A DNA stretch of 20,588 bases from assembly GCA_023402395.1 (NCBI GenBank), contig JAEYGI010000039.1, forward strand, positions 1 to 20,588, given 5' to 3'. Of the stretch, positions 7,597-15,785 are shown piece by piece (the first letter of the stretch is position 1; every line of letters begins with the position of its first letter). A model generated the notes under the pieces. The model made no database searches. It was not told where the DNA came from and worked only from the letters and a program-made list of their open reading frames with translations. The position numbers were made by a program, and so were the translations under genes. Source of the DNA: Bacillota bacterium (GTDB lineage Bacteria; Bacillota; UBA4882; UBA8346).

Positions 7597-9660
7597 TCAC
7601 GCCGGCAACCGGAATAACCGCCATGCCCCGGTTGGGGCCGGCGCGATCCGGCAGGCTGGCCGGCCCGCGCCGGAAACCGTAAAACTCAGCTCGTCCCGGT
7701 TGATTTGCAATGATATGGATTGTCCCGACCGGCGGTCAACGGCCTGAAAACGATCGGGGCTCTCGGAGAGCAGCTCCCACCCATCGATTCCGCCATAGGA
7801 ATCCAGGGCGATGCCATGGACGGCCAGTTCCCTTTGGCTCGCAATTTGGCCGCTGACATGGAACAGATAGCCGCTGCCGGCGCTGCCCTCGCCGCGTTGC
7901 GCCGGCAACGGATGATACACGTCATGAATGTAAGCGTACTCGGGACCGCTAAACGCGCCGGAGCCAAAATGGGCCAATTTCATGCCGGAGTTCCCCTTGT
8001 ATACCGTTAACCGGCGCGGCGATTCCAGATCGTATTCCATCCGGCCGTCGCGGTTATTGACCAGCCAGTTCCAGATGGTTGTCACCGGAACTTCCGCTTC
8101 AATTAAATCCGCCACGAACAACACGTGGGGATGGATTAGCAACCAAAAGCGAATAAAAGTTTGCAACGGTTTCCCATAAACCGCCGCCGCTTCCGAAGCG
8201 ATCACCGTCAGATCGCCGATCCGTTCCGCCAGGAGCCGCCGCCCGCCCCGGTCCAGCGGCGGAAAGAGCCGGCCGTCAACCACCCGGCGGCGTAATTCCA
8301 GCTTTTTCTGGGCCAGCGTCACTTTCGCGCCGTTGGCGTCCTGGTAAGCGAAGAGGCACGTATTATGGGTCCCGGTGCCGGCTTCCAGTTCATGAATGAG
8401 ATTCCGGTAACAGCTATGGCCGGGATCGGCCAATAACCGTTCCCCGTTATGGGCCAGGATAAAACTGTTCAAATCGCCGTGCAAGTGGCCGGCGGTGTTC
8501 AGCGGTTCGCCGCCTCCGTGGACCGCCAAAATCGTCCCCGTCTCCTCCCAGGTGTCGCGGGACAAAACATCCCCATTGCCGTAAGCGCCCAGCAAGGGCA
8601 GGCCGGCCTGCTCCGGCGCCAGCGGCGGCGCGGCGCCGGTCAATAACGGCAGGGTCAGAAAGCCGAAGTCATTCATCAACCCAAACGTGCCCTGATCGGA
8701 GGTGACATTGTCGGCAATCGGAAGATACAAGCGCTCAAAGAACCAGCGCGCCAACCCCGCTTCGGTGGGATTCGTCGCCCGGAAGCGGCTGGCGAAATGC
8801 AACAAGACATCGGCGGTGGGCTTGAAAATCGCCGCGCTGTCACTAAAATTGGCCGCCCGCGGCAACGCCGCCGTCCCCCAACCGGGCAACGGCTTTTTAT
8901 AAAAGTAACTGTGGATCATCCAACGGATGGTTGAAGCGTAGGCGGCGATCGGCAGGCGCGCCGCCAGGGCCGGTTCCCGTCCGGTCAGCGCCTCATAGGC
9001 CATCATGAAGGCAAAGATGGCATAGTTGCTGTACTGAAGCGATTCGCCGTAGCTGCCGTCCGCTTGAAACACTTGAATGCAAAAATTGAACCGCTCGACC
9101 GCCTCGTCCAGCACCGCCCGGTCATTCAAACCGGCGCCGATTTGAGCGATGGCCGCCATGAAGATGACGCGCCAGTTGTGAAGGTGCGGATAGCTTTCAT
9201 ACCCTCTCCGGCAAAGGGGCAAACAAAGGTCGCGCAGAAACGTCTCGGCTTCTTCGATCTCCCCCGGGGTAAACGCCTCCCCGGCCAAGTCCAGCGCGGC
9301 CACAACCGCCCAGGTGATGTGGGCCGTCTCCAAATGGCCCTTGGGCGGTTTGGTTTGATGATCGCGGAACGCGGGGCCCACAATATCGTCGATCGGGCGG
9401 CGAATGATGCTGGTGACCACATCCCGCAGCCAAATGCCGGTCTTGGCTTCTTTGGCGATGGCGTAGGCCATGGCGGCATCGCTAATGTAATCGGCGGTAT
9501 GAAACCACCAGTCGGTGGTGGTCCGGCGGTCGGTCAGCCCCGGCGCGGCGGCCCGGTACCGGACCCGGCGGTCGAACGCCCGATAGACTTCGTTGCAAGG
9601 ATACGTAACCTTATCTTGCAGGATCGCTTCGCGTTGCCCGGTTTTCAAAAATATGCTCAT
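7597..9660 (-). CDS. Heparinase II/III family polysaccharide lyase (cytoplasmic)
   Basis: The 687-aa product is a probable uronate beta-elimination lyase. Residues up to about 340 form an (alpha/alpha) toroid, and the rest is the beta-sandwich Heparinase II/III-like domain. Candidate active-site residues are Asn162 in HNWRV, Tyr204 in DGSYGES and the histidines in AGHLHGDLNSF (about 391-401), followed by LLADPGHSCY, a typical block of this family. No signal peptide is visible, so it should act on imported oligosaccharides. ATG 9666 is possible, but AAAGGA lies 8 nt before ATG 9660 and only 2 nt before 9666. It is followed by the GH88 gene, the enzyme that would consume its unsaturated product, and preceded by the DUF1961 gene. 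Which lyase family (PL12, PL15, PL21 or a newer one) cannot be decided by eye. Confidence 0.85.
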   Translation of the reverse strand: MSIFLKTGQREAILQDKVTYPCNEVYRAFDRRVRYRAAAPGLTDRRTTTDWWFHTADYISDAAMAYAIAKEAKTGIWLRDVVTSIIRRPIDDIVGPAFRDHQTKPPKGHLETAHITWAVVAALDLAGEAFTPGEIEEAETFLRDLCLPLCRRGYESYPHLHNWRVIFMAAIAQIGAGLNDRAVLDEAVERFNFCIQVFQADGSYGESLQYSNYAIFAFMMAYEALTGREPALAARLPIAAYASTIRWMIHSYFYKKPLPGWGTAALPRAANFSDSAAIFKPTADVLLHFASRFRATNPTEAGLARWFFERLYLPIADNVTSDQGTFGLMNDFGFLTLPLLTGAAPPLAPEQAGLPLLGAYGNGDVLSRDTWEETGTILAVHGGGEPLNTAGHLHGDLNSFILAHNGERLLADPGHSCYRNLIHELEAGTGTHNTCLFAYQDANGAKVTLAQKKLELRRRVVDGRLFPPLDRGGRRLLAERIGDLTVIASEAAAVYGKPLQTFIRFWLLIHPHVLFVADLIEAEVPVTTIWNWLVNNRDGRMEYDLESPRRLTVYKGNSGMKLAHFGSGAFSGPEYAYIHDVYHPLPAQRGEGSAGSGYLFHVSGQIASQRELAVHGIALDSYGGIDGWELLSESPDRFQAVDRRSGQSISLQINRDELSFTVSGAGRPACRIAPAPTGAWRLFRLPA

Positions 9661-9701
9661 CGCCATAATCCTTTGTCGCGTTTTTTACCGCATCGAACCG
9701 G

Positions 9702-11168
9702 CTATTTCCCAAGAACGGTAAAGGGCGGTTTTCGGTTCATCACTTTGAAATTGCGGAACAGCATCCGGGTATTGACCATGCAGCGCAACCCGACCCGCCC
9801 GAACGAATAGATCGGCCCATGGTTTTGATCCGAATAATCCCGCGCGTCAATGACCACTTTGCCGTTGACGGCGCAGATGAATCGATCCCCGATCTGCAGG
9901 ACCTGGGCCTTGTGCCATTGATTGGTCTCCAACCGTCCCGGATAACAGCCGTAGCCCAGTTTCCGTTGAAACGGATGCTTGGTCAGACCGGTCGAATTGA
10001 CATCGCCCCGGACGTCGTTCATCTGGCGGAAGAATTCCCAATGGTAATTGCGGACATCTTCACGGGTGATCATCCGCATGGTCCCGCTGGTCCTCAAGGC
10101 GTAATCCTTCATGAAATCCTCGCGTTGCATCCCCGACGCCTGGAACATGAATAAGGCCAGCCCCCCTTGTTTCAACGGCTGATATTCAATCTCCAGATAG
10201 AGATCCCCCTCAAAGGCCCGGTCGGTCATCAGGTAAATATGCTTGCGTCCTTCGGAATAGTTAAAGTTATGGCCCGGATCCCCTTGATAGGTTTCGATTA
10301 ACAATCCTTTGTCAGTAATGCGCGGAGGCTGGCCGTCCTGATTGCCCTGCACGTAAAAACGCTCCAGATCGGCCGGGTTGGTCAGCGGCAGCGTCAGTTC
10401 GTCGCGCCACTCGGCATCGGGTTGCCAGTCGAACGCGGGCAAATTTTCCCCGGTGTGCATCCGGCGAAACGCGGCATGGGTCACGGGATCCACCGGAATC
10501 CCGGTCGATTCGAATAAGGCCGCCGCATCGGCCTGGTCGATGAATTCATCGTAAAAATGAATGTCCGCCAGGCAAAAGGTTGGATTCCCGGCGAACAGCC
10601 GGTCGCCGCATTCTTCGACCACAAACTCGCTCTGGAAAAACGGGTCCTCGGCCCCGACCAGGATGCCGTTAATATACATCCGAAATGATTTGGCGGCCTT
10701 ATCCCAGGACAGAGTCATTTGATACCACTGATTCTTTTGGAAATAAAAGAAGTTGCCGGCGACGCAGGCGCGCATCGGGCGGGTGAAGGCATCGTTGTAA
10801 TCGCCCCGGAAAAACTTGGCCATGATCAGCGGATGGCGCTGGGATGACCAGGAAAAGGCGAAGCTGGCTTCGGTAAAATCGGGCATGTTTTCGTTGTCGG
10901 TCAAAATCGGGTAATGCCAGGGGTTTTTCAGGTGCAGGCTCATATGGCAGAAATAGGTCTTGACCGACAAGTCCTCCAGGGCGAATATTTTCAGGCTGAG
11001 GCTGCCCCGCTCTTGTTTCAGATTGTGCCGGGGCAAGATGATCTTGTTCTTAATCGATGTCAGATTGATTCCGGCGATCCCGTCCAACTCCAGCTTCCGG
11101 TATTCGTCATTGACCAATTCGACCGCGTCCAGGCCGCCGTTCTCCAAATAAGACAACATCGGTTTCAT
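9702..11168 (-). CDS. LamG-like plus YesU-like (DUF1961) two-domain protein
   Basis: The product is 488 aa. Residues 1 to about 230 look like a laminin-G/ConA sandwich, with the characteristic QWYQMTLSWD and FRMYINGILVG strands. Residues from about 255 to 480 resemble DUF1961, the family of B. subtilis YesU from the rhamnogalacturonan locus, ending in FGRVGLRCMVNTRMLFRNF. Both halves are jelly-roll type beta sandwiches that often bind or act on carbohydrates; YesU itself has no settled activity that I know of. No signal peptide is visible. The frame opens at TTG 11186, but that codon lies inside the GGGAGG ribosome site; ATG 11168 (10 nt spacing) or GTG 11171 (7 nt) are realistic, and I chose the ATG. 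It is the first gene of the catabolic run, 41 bp upstream of the lyase gene, and is preceded by a promoter carrying the shared GGGGATRTAAATGCC motif. Confidence 0.7.
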   Translation of the reverse strand: MKPMLSYLENGGLDAVELVNDEYRKLELDGIAGINLTSIKNKIILPRHNLKQERGSLSLKIFALEDLSVKTYFCHMSLHLKNPWHYPILTDNENMPDFTEASFAFSWSSQRHPLIMAKFFRGDYNDAFTRPMRACVAGNFFYFQKNQWYQMTLSWDKAAKSFRMYINGILVGAEDPFFQSEFVVEECGDRLFAGNPTFCLADIHFYDEFIDQADAAALFESTGIPVDPVTHAAFRRMHTGENLPAFDWQPDAEWRDELTLPLTNPADLERFYVQGNQDGQPPRITDKGLLIETYQGDPGHNFNYSEGRKHIYLMTDRAFEGDLYLEIEYQPLKQGGLALFMFQASGMQREDFMKDYALRTSGTMRMITREDVRNYHWEFFRQMNDVRGDVNSTGLTKHPFQRKLGYGCYPGRLETNQWHKAQVLQIGDRFICAVNGKVVIDARDYSDQNHGPIYSFGRVGLRCMVNTRMLFRNFKVMNRKPPFTVLGK

Positions 11169-11228
11169 CACGCATTTTCCTCCCAAACCTTCGTAGTTTT
11201 AAGCAAAGATCGCTTATGGCTTACTTTG

Positions 11229-11261
11229 ATTCTACGCCGGGACGGGGGGGATATAAATGCC
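11229..11261 (-). promoter_or_regulatory. Promoter of the catabolic operon with shared 15-bp motif
   Basis: On the minus strand, TTTATA (11257-11252), a 17-bp spacer and TAGAAT (11234-11229) resemble a sigma-A promoter placed about 60 bp before ATG 11168. The -35 box lies inside GGCATTTATATCCCC (11261-11247), which recurs with one change at 19771-19757 upstream of the permease operon. A motif overlapping the -35 box is a usual place for an AraC-type activator. The gap 11169-11348 also serves the divergent AraC gene, for which I see no convincing promoter. Confidence 0.5.
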
Positions 11262-11348
11262 GAAAAGGTTTATTATTTGTCTTTTTCAATCATTTTGGAG
11301 TTGCTAGATTGCGCGGAAAAGCGTAAGATCATTGCGGAGGGGATCGGA

Positions 11349-12161
11349 ATGGATAAGGGGTCCATTGATTATTTCATCGACTTCGACCTGACCGTTACCG
11401 ACATCATTTCGGCCTACGAACGGCAATGCCCGGCGGACTGGACTTTCAGGCAAAAGACCGGCCGGCTTTATCACGGCCTGATTTATGTGCTGGACGGCAA
11501 AGCGGTTTATTATATCGGGGACCAGGCCTATCCGGTGGAAAAGGGTCATCTTATATACAGGGAAACCGGCAGCCAATACTGGGTGGAGGGCGACCCGGCC
11601 GACCCGTTCCACTTCATTGTCGTCCATTTCAGCGTCAATGACGATCACCGGCTGCAATCATTCTTTGGCAAGGGAATTGTTACACCCTCCAGCGCGGCGA
11701 ATTGTTCGGGCTTGTTTCAGGATCTGGCGCGGCTCTGGTTTTACAAGGGAATCGCCTATAAAATGAAGTGCAAGGGGCTGCTGACGGAGATTCTCTTTGA
11801 GGTGGTCCGGCAGTCGGTCCAGGAAGCGATGCGCTTAAAACATTTCGTCAAGATCCAGACAGCCGTCTCCTATATGGAGCGCTACTCCGACCATCCGATG
11901 ACACTGGAAGAATTGGCCGCCATGTCGCATCTGAGCGTTTCGCATTTCCGGCGCATCTTCAAGGAGATCTACCGGATGCCGCCGGTCGAATATTTGAATT
12001 TTATCCGGGTTAACAAGGCCAAGGATTTGATCATGAGCCGGATGCATCCCATGGGGGAGATCGCGGCCAAAGTCGGTTACCCCAACCTCTATTATTTCAG
12101 CCGGGTCTTCAAGAAATATACCGGATTGTCGCCAACAGCGTATGAGCGGATCTGGGGATGA
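11349..12161 (+). CDS. AraC-family transcriptional regulator
   Basis: The 270-aa product has an N-terminal cupin-like sensing domain (about 20-110, with YPVEKGHLIYRETG and FHFIVVHFS strands) and a C-terminal double helix-turn-helix at about 165-268. The latter includes MTLEELAAMSHLSVSHFRRIFK and the family signature VGYPNLYYFSRVFKKYTGLSP. The open frame extends far upstream into the neighbouring gene, but ATG 11349 has GGAGG 8 nt before it and gives normal family length. It is the only confident plus-strand gene in the locus. It is divergent from the catabolic operon and shares its promoter region, so it most likely controls that operon in response to a sugar ligand. It is convergent with the YesN-type gene, with a 60-bp gap. 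Confidence 0.9.
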   Translation: MDKGSIDYFIDFDLTVTDIISAYERQCPADWTFRQKTGRLYHGLIYVLDGKAVYYIGDQAYPVEKGHLIYRETGSQYWVEGDPADPFHFIVVHFSVNDDHRLQSFFGKGIVTPSSAANCSGLFQDLARLWFYKGIAYKMKCKGLLTEILFEVVRQSVQEAMRLKHFVKIQTAVSYMERYSDHPMTLEELAAMSHLSVSHFRRIFKEIYRMPPVEYLNFIRVNKAKDLIMSRMHPMGEIAAKVGYPNLYYFSRVFKKYTGLSPTAYERIWG

Positions 12162-12221
12162 ACGGGGAATCGAAAACCACACCGGAATTTGGCCGGAGCG
12201 GAGTAAAGCCCTCTCTTTCGA

Positions 12222-13826
12222 TCAGGGCAAACGGCTGACCCGGGATTTGTACTCGCTCGGTTTGCAACCGGCCAGCTTCTCGAAGAGCTTGCTGAAGTAT
12301 TTGGCGTCAGTATACCCGACCGCCTCGCAGACTTCGGTGATTTTCAGATCGGTCGTTTCCAAAAGCTCCTTGGCTTTGTTGATCCGAACCCGCATCACAT
12401 AATTGAGATAGGTTTCGCCGGCTTTCTCTTTAAACAGTTGGCTGAGATAGAAGGGATTGATGAAGAACCGGCCGGCCAGCGCGGCCAAGCTTAAGTTTTG
12501 TTCGAAGTGATGGGCGATGTATTCCTTCACATCGGTAATGAGGTCTTTCTTGACGGGAACGTGATGCCGGGATTGCAACTCAATGATACTCCCGATGGCC
12601 TCCAGCAGCCACTGCTTTAGTTGCTCCAGGGTTTGAAAACGGGCGATTCCTTCCAGGGATAACAGGTTTTTACCGAGATGTTCATTGATTTGAACCGGAA
12701 TCGGCGCCATTTTGCGAATGCCCGCCAGTAAGATATTCAAGCATTGCAACTGAATGTCCGGCAAGCCGATCCCCGGCGTGGCGACCAGCTTCCGGAGGAT
12801 ATCGTCAATGACCGCGCCGCAGTTTTCAACCGCCCCGCTCTCGATCCCCGCTTCCAAACGGCTGATGTCCTCCTGGGAAATGGTTCCTTGATAAGCCGGC
12901 GTTTTGACGATCTCATCATATCCGATCACCCGGTTTTTCCCTTTGATGATTTGGTAACTCAGCGCATAACGAGCTTCTTCAAATGATTTGCTGATGCCGG
13001 CGATCTCCCGCTGACCGCTCCCCGCGCCGATCGTTACCTCGCCTTGGCCGCGCCCGGCTAAACAATAGCGGATTTGATAAAGCTTTCTGGTTACGTCGGT
13101 CCGGTCGAACGGCCCGCCATGGCAAAGAATCACCGCAACCTGGGCCGGCGCATACATGAAGGCATCGACCCGGTAGGATTTGCCCAGCACTTCCCGGATC
13201 GTCTCCGCAGCCCGCTCTGCCGGCCCTTCGCCCCAGTCCCCTTCGGTACCGAGTTCAATTACCAGGCTGAGATAATGGGCGTCAATCACCGGAAACTCGA
13301 TCAGCACCAACAGTTCCCGAAGCGATTCGGGATTTTCGGATCCGGCGTCAATGATATCCCGCAACACTAATTCCCGCAGGCTCTCCCGGTTCCGGTCCGC
13401 CGCTTTCCGTAGCCGCTGCACTTCAGCTTCGGTTTTGCGGCCGGCTTCAATGGCCGCAATCACTTTTCCGAGGCTCTCCTCCAGTTCCGCCTCTTCCACG
13501 GGTTTTAGAATATAATAATTGACACCGAGTTCGATCCCTTTTTTGGCGTATTCGAACTCCGAATACCCACTCAGAATGATAAAATGGGCCGGGCAAGCAG
13601 CGGCTTTTAATTTGGCCACCATTTGCAGGCCATCCTGGTACGGCATGCGAATATCGGTCACGATAATATCCGGCTTGACCCGCATCGCCAGGTCGAAGCC
13701 TTCGACGCCATTCAGCGCGGTCCCGACGATTTGGCAGCCGAGCCGCTCCCAATCGATGATCACCCTCAGGCCGGAGATGATATTCATTTCATCGTCAACG
13801 ATGATCACGGAGTACAGGTCGATCAC
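12222..13826 (-). CDS. YesN-type response regulator (REC + AraC HTH)
   Basis: The 534-aa product has an N-terminal receiver domain with acidic Asp11/Asp12, phospho-acceptor Asp58 in PDIIVTDIRMP, Ser86 and Lys108 in ILKPVEE. A long middle region (about 125-420) is typical of this family. It ends in a C-terminal AraC-type DNA-binding domain (about 430-530) with NPFYLSQLFKEK and VGYTDAKYFSKLFEKLAG. The start is GTG 13826, three bases after the kinase stop; AAGGGG directly abuts this codon, so initiation probably relies on coupling to the kinase gene. YesM/YesN pairs commonly sit beside Lpl/Ytc-type sugar transporters and activate them. The nearby permease and solute-binding genes are the obvious targets, though no binding site can be proven here. 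Confidence 0.92.
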   Translation of the reverse strand: MIDLYSVIIVDDEMNIISGLRVIIDWERLGCQIVGTALNGVEGFDLAMRVKPDIIVTDIRMPYQDGLQMVAKLKAAACPAHFIILSGYSEFEYAKKGIELGVNYYILKPVEEAELEESLGKVIAAIEAGRKTEAEVQRLRKAADRNRESLRELVLRDIIDAGSENPESLRELLVLIEFPVIDAHYLSLVIELGTEGDWGEGPAERAAETIREVLGKSYRVDAFMYAPAQVAVILCHGGPFDRTDVTRKLYQIRYCLAGRGQGEVTIGAGSGQREIAGISKSFEEARYALSYQIIKGKNRVIGYDEIVKTPAYQGTISQEDISRLEAGIESGAVENCGAVIDDILRKLVATPGIGLPDIQLQCLNILLAGIRKMAPIPVQINEHLGKNLLSLEGIARFQTLEQLKQWLLEAIGSIIELQSRHHVPVKKDLITDVKEYIAHHFEQNLSLAALAGRFFINPFYLSQLFKEKAGETYLNYVMRVRINKAKELLETTDLKITEVCEAVGYTDAKYFSKLFEKLAGCKPSEYKSRVSRLP

Positions 13827-13829
13827 CCC

Positions 13830-15611
13830 TTATTGCTTAGGTATCCTAATTTCTACCGTGGCCCCTGACGAAGGGTTGGCCGCGATTTTCACGTAATATT
13901 TTTCTCCATACTGAATCCGGATCCGCTCGGCGATGTTTTTCAAGCCGAGGCGCGCGGCGTCCGGATGATCCGGTTGGATCGGATCGTACTGCGCTTCTTG
14001 CAAGGTCCGGTTGATCTCGTCCACTTTCCGGGCATCGATTCCCACGCCGTTATCGGAGATTTGGATCACAATGTCGGCCTCGGGGGTGATCCGCCCCGTA
14101 ATCGCCACCGCAAAATTCCGATCGTGATCCAAAAAGCCGTGAATAATGCTGTTCTCAATGATCGGCTGAAACACCAGGCAGATGATGGGGCTGTCCAGGA
14201 TGGCCGCTTCCAAATTAACGTGCAACGAAAACCGCTGATTAAACCGGATATTTTGTAGCTTTAAATAATTTCTGGCATACTCGATCTCGGCGGCGATGGA
14301 ATTTTCGGCTCCCTCTTTCCCCAATGCCAGCCGGAACATTTTGGCCAGGATTTTGACCATTTCCGCCGCTTCATGGTCTTGATTAAGCACGGCTTTCATC
14401 CGGATCGACTCCAGGGTGTTATAAAGCATATGCGGATTGATCTGATTCTGGAGCGCCAGGAATTTGGCTTGTTTTTGCTTGATCTCCGCCAGGTAAACGT
14501 CTTCAATCAGCGACTTGATCTTGGAGACCATCAGGTTGTAGCTGTTGATCAGCGCGGCGATCTCATCATCGGCCTCCGGCGGCCGCAACGGCTGATACCG
14601 TCCGCTTTCGACCAGTTTCATGTTTTTTTGCAAGGCCTTGATCGGCCGGGTAATGCCATAACTGAACGCCAACGACAAACCGGTGATGACCAGCAGCGAA
14701 ATGATGAGCACGCCCAAACTGAAATATTTCAACCGGCTGATCTTGGCAAACAGCTGGTGGCGGGGAATCCGGGTGCTGACAATCAACCGCCCGGTAGCGG
14801 AGGCCTTGGAAACGACCATCTCCCGGCCGCGGTTCGCGTCCGGCGCCGCGCCGGAGCGGGGATGGTAGGCTTGCTCCCAGGTTTCTCTGCCTTTAAGAAT
14901 GTTCGAATCATAGACGATGCCGTTGTCCCGGGTTTTGATCAAAATCCGGATGTCATACTGGTTGCGGGCGATCGTCAGATTCTCGTTTTGATTCAACAGA
15001 TCGCCCGGTTTGATGTCGAACAGCAACACTCCCAGGAATTTACCTTCCAAATCGACGAAAACCCTTCCAATGCTGAAGAAAGCCTCTGCTTTAGTATTAT
15101 CATAGTACCGGCTGTCATGCGTCGGGGTGATCAGCAGCGCGCCGTTGGTCTGCCGCAAGCGTTGGAACCAGGGCTGCCGCATCAAGATATCGGCATTGAC
15201 GGTATCCCGGGAATTGGGGGATTGATAGACCTGGCGGTTGGCGCCGACCAGAATGATCGAATATACCTCGGGTCGCAGGGTTGTCAGGCGCAGCATCAAT
15301 CTGTCGATGATCAGCTTGTTTTCGATCTTGTCCACCATCGATGACGAACCGTAATTGCCGAGAAACTCCAGGGCCTTGGTCTCGACAAAAATCGTCTTCG
15401 AGATCCGATCGCAATCCCCGATGAAGCTGTCAACTGAGGCCTCAATCTGGGAGGTGATCAGCGACGCGAACTCGGTCGCCGCCTCCTCCAAACTACGAAC
15501 GGCGATGCTGGAAAAGACCAAGCTGATGACAATGATCGGGATCACCAGCACCAGAAAGTAACTGAGCAACAGTTTATCGCGGAGCTTGCGGCGCAAGAAA
15601 AACTTTCGCAT
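13830..15611 (-). CDS. YesM-type sensor histidine kinase
   Basis: The 593-aa membrane protein has TM1 at about 14-37, an extracellular Cache-like sensing domain at about 40-290, TM2 at about 296-320, a HAMP segment at about 315-370, then the His_kinase core. The phosphorylated histidine is His394 in INPHMLYNTLESIR. The ATPase domain shows the N box QPIIENSIIHG (482-492), the G1 box DNGVGID (520-526) and a GLKNIAERI box near 556. All key residues are present. The start ATG 15611 has GAGGGG 6 nt upstream. It is followed directly by the YesN-type gene. The extracellular domain should sense an oligosaccharide, either directly or through the solute-binding protein encoded just upstream. Confidence 0.93.
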   Translation of the reverse strand: MRKFFLRRKLRDKLLLSYFLVLVIPIIVISLVFSSIAVRSLEEAATEFASLITSQIEASVDSFIGDCDRISKTIFVETKALEFLGNYGSSSMVDKIENKLIIDRLMLRLTTLRPEVYSIILVGANRQVYQSPNSRDTVNADILMRQPWFQRLRQTNGALLITPTHDSRYYDNTKAEAFFSIGRVFVDLEGKFLGVLLFDIKPGDLLNQNENLTIARNQYDIRILIKTRDNGIVYDSNILKGRETWEQAYHPRSGAAPDANRGREMVVSKASATGRLIVSTRIPRHQLFAKISRLKYFSLGVLIISLLVITGLSLAFSYGITRPIKALQKNMKLVESGRYQPLRPPEADDEIAALINSYNLMVSKIKSLIEDVYLAEIKQKQAKFLALQNQINPHMLYNTLESIRMKAVLNQDHEAAEMVKILAKMFRLALGKEGAENSIAAEIEYARNYLKLQNIRFNQRFSLHVNLEAAILDSPIICLVFQPIIENSIIHGFLDHDRNFAVAITGRITPEADIVIQISDNGVGIDARKVDEINRTLQEAQYDPIQPDHPDAARLGLKNIAERIRIQYGEKYYVKIAANPSSGATVEIRIPKQ

Positions 15612-15653
15612 AAAGCACCCCTCTTGACAACGTTACGGCCGCCTTGATACCTG

Positions 15654-15662
15654 ATTATAACA
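15654..15662 (-). promoter_or_regulatory. Extended -10 promoter of the two-component operon
   Basis: On the minus strand the sequence reads TGTTATAAT, a perfect extended -10 box, 42 nt before the kinase ATG at 15611 and downstream of the terminator at 15698-15737. No good -35 box is visible at 17 bp, which is common for TGnTATAAT promoters. It would allow the kinase and regulator to be expressed separately from the transporter. Confidence 0.55.
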
Positions 15663-15697
15663 TGAAGAGCTTCGCGCGCTGAGCCGGTTTTCAAGGA

Positions 15698-15737
15698 AAA
15701 GATCCCCTCCCCGGCGCAATCCGGCGGAGGGGATCTT
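15698..15737 (-). terminator. Strong terminator after the solute-binding protein gene
   Basis: AAAGATCCCCTCC (15698-15710) pairs with GGAGGGGATCTTT (15725-15737), with an inner CCGG/CCGG extension. On the minus strand the stem ends in a TTTT run. It starts about 50 bp after the solute-binding protein stop, separating that gene from the two-component genes. Confidence 0.8.
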
Positions 15738-15785
15738 TACAATCCGAACGGTTTTATTATTTATGACGAAACAATGATTCCGCCG

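Noticed and set aside
12208..12228. GCCCT/AGGGC hairpin between the convergent AraC and YesN-type genes as a terminator
   Set aside because: The stem is only 5 bp, overlaps the end of the coding sequence and has a poor T-run on either strand.
14373..15344. Long plus-strand open frame of 323 codons opposite the sensor kinase
   Set aside because: It lies wholly antisense to a well-supported histidine kinase gene, has no recognisable domain and no good ribosome site; it is a GC-driven shadow.
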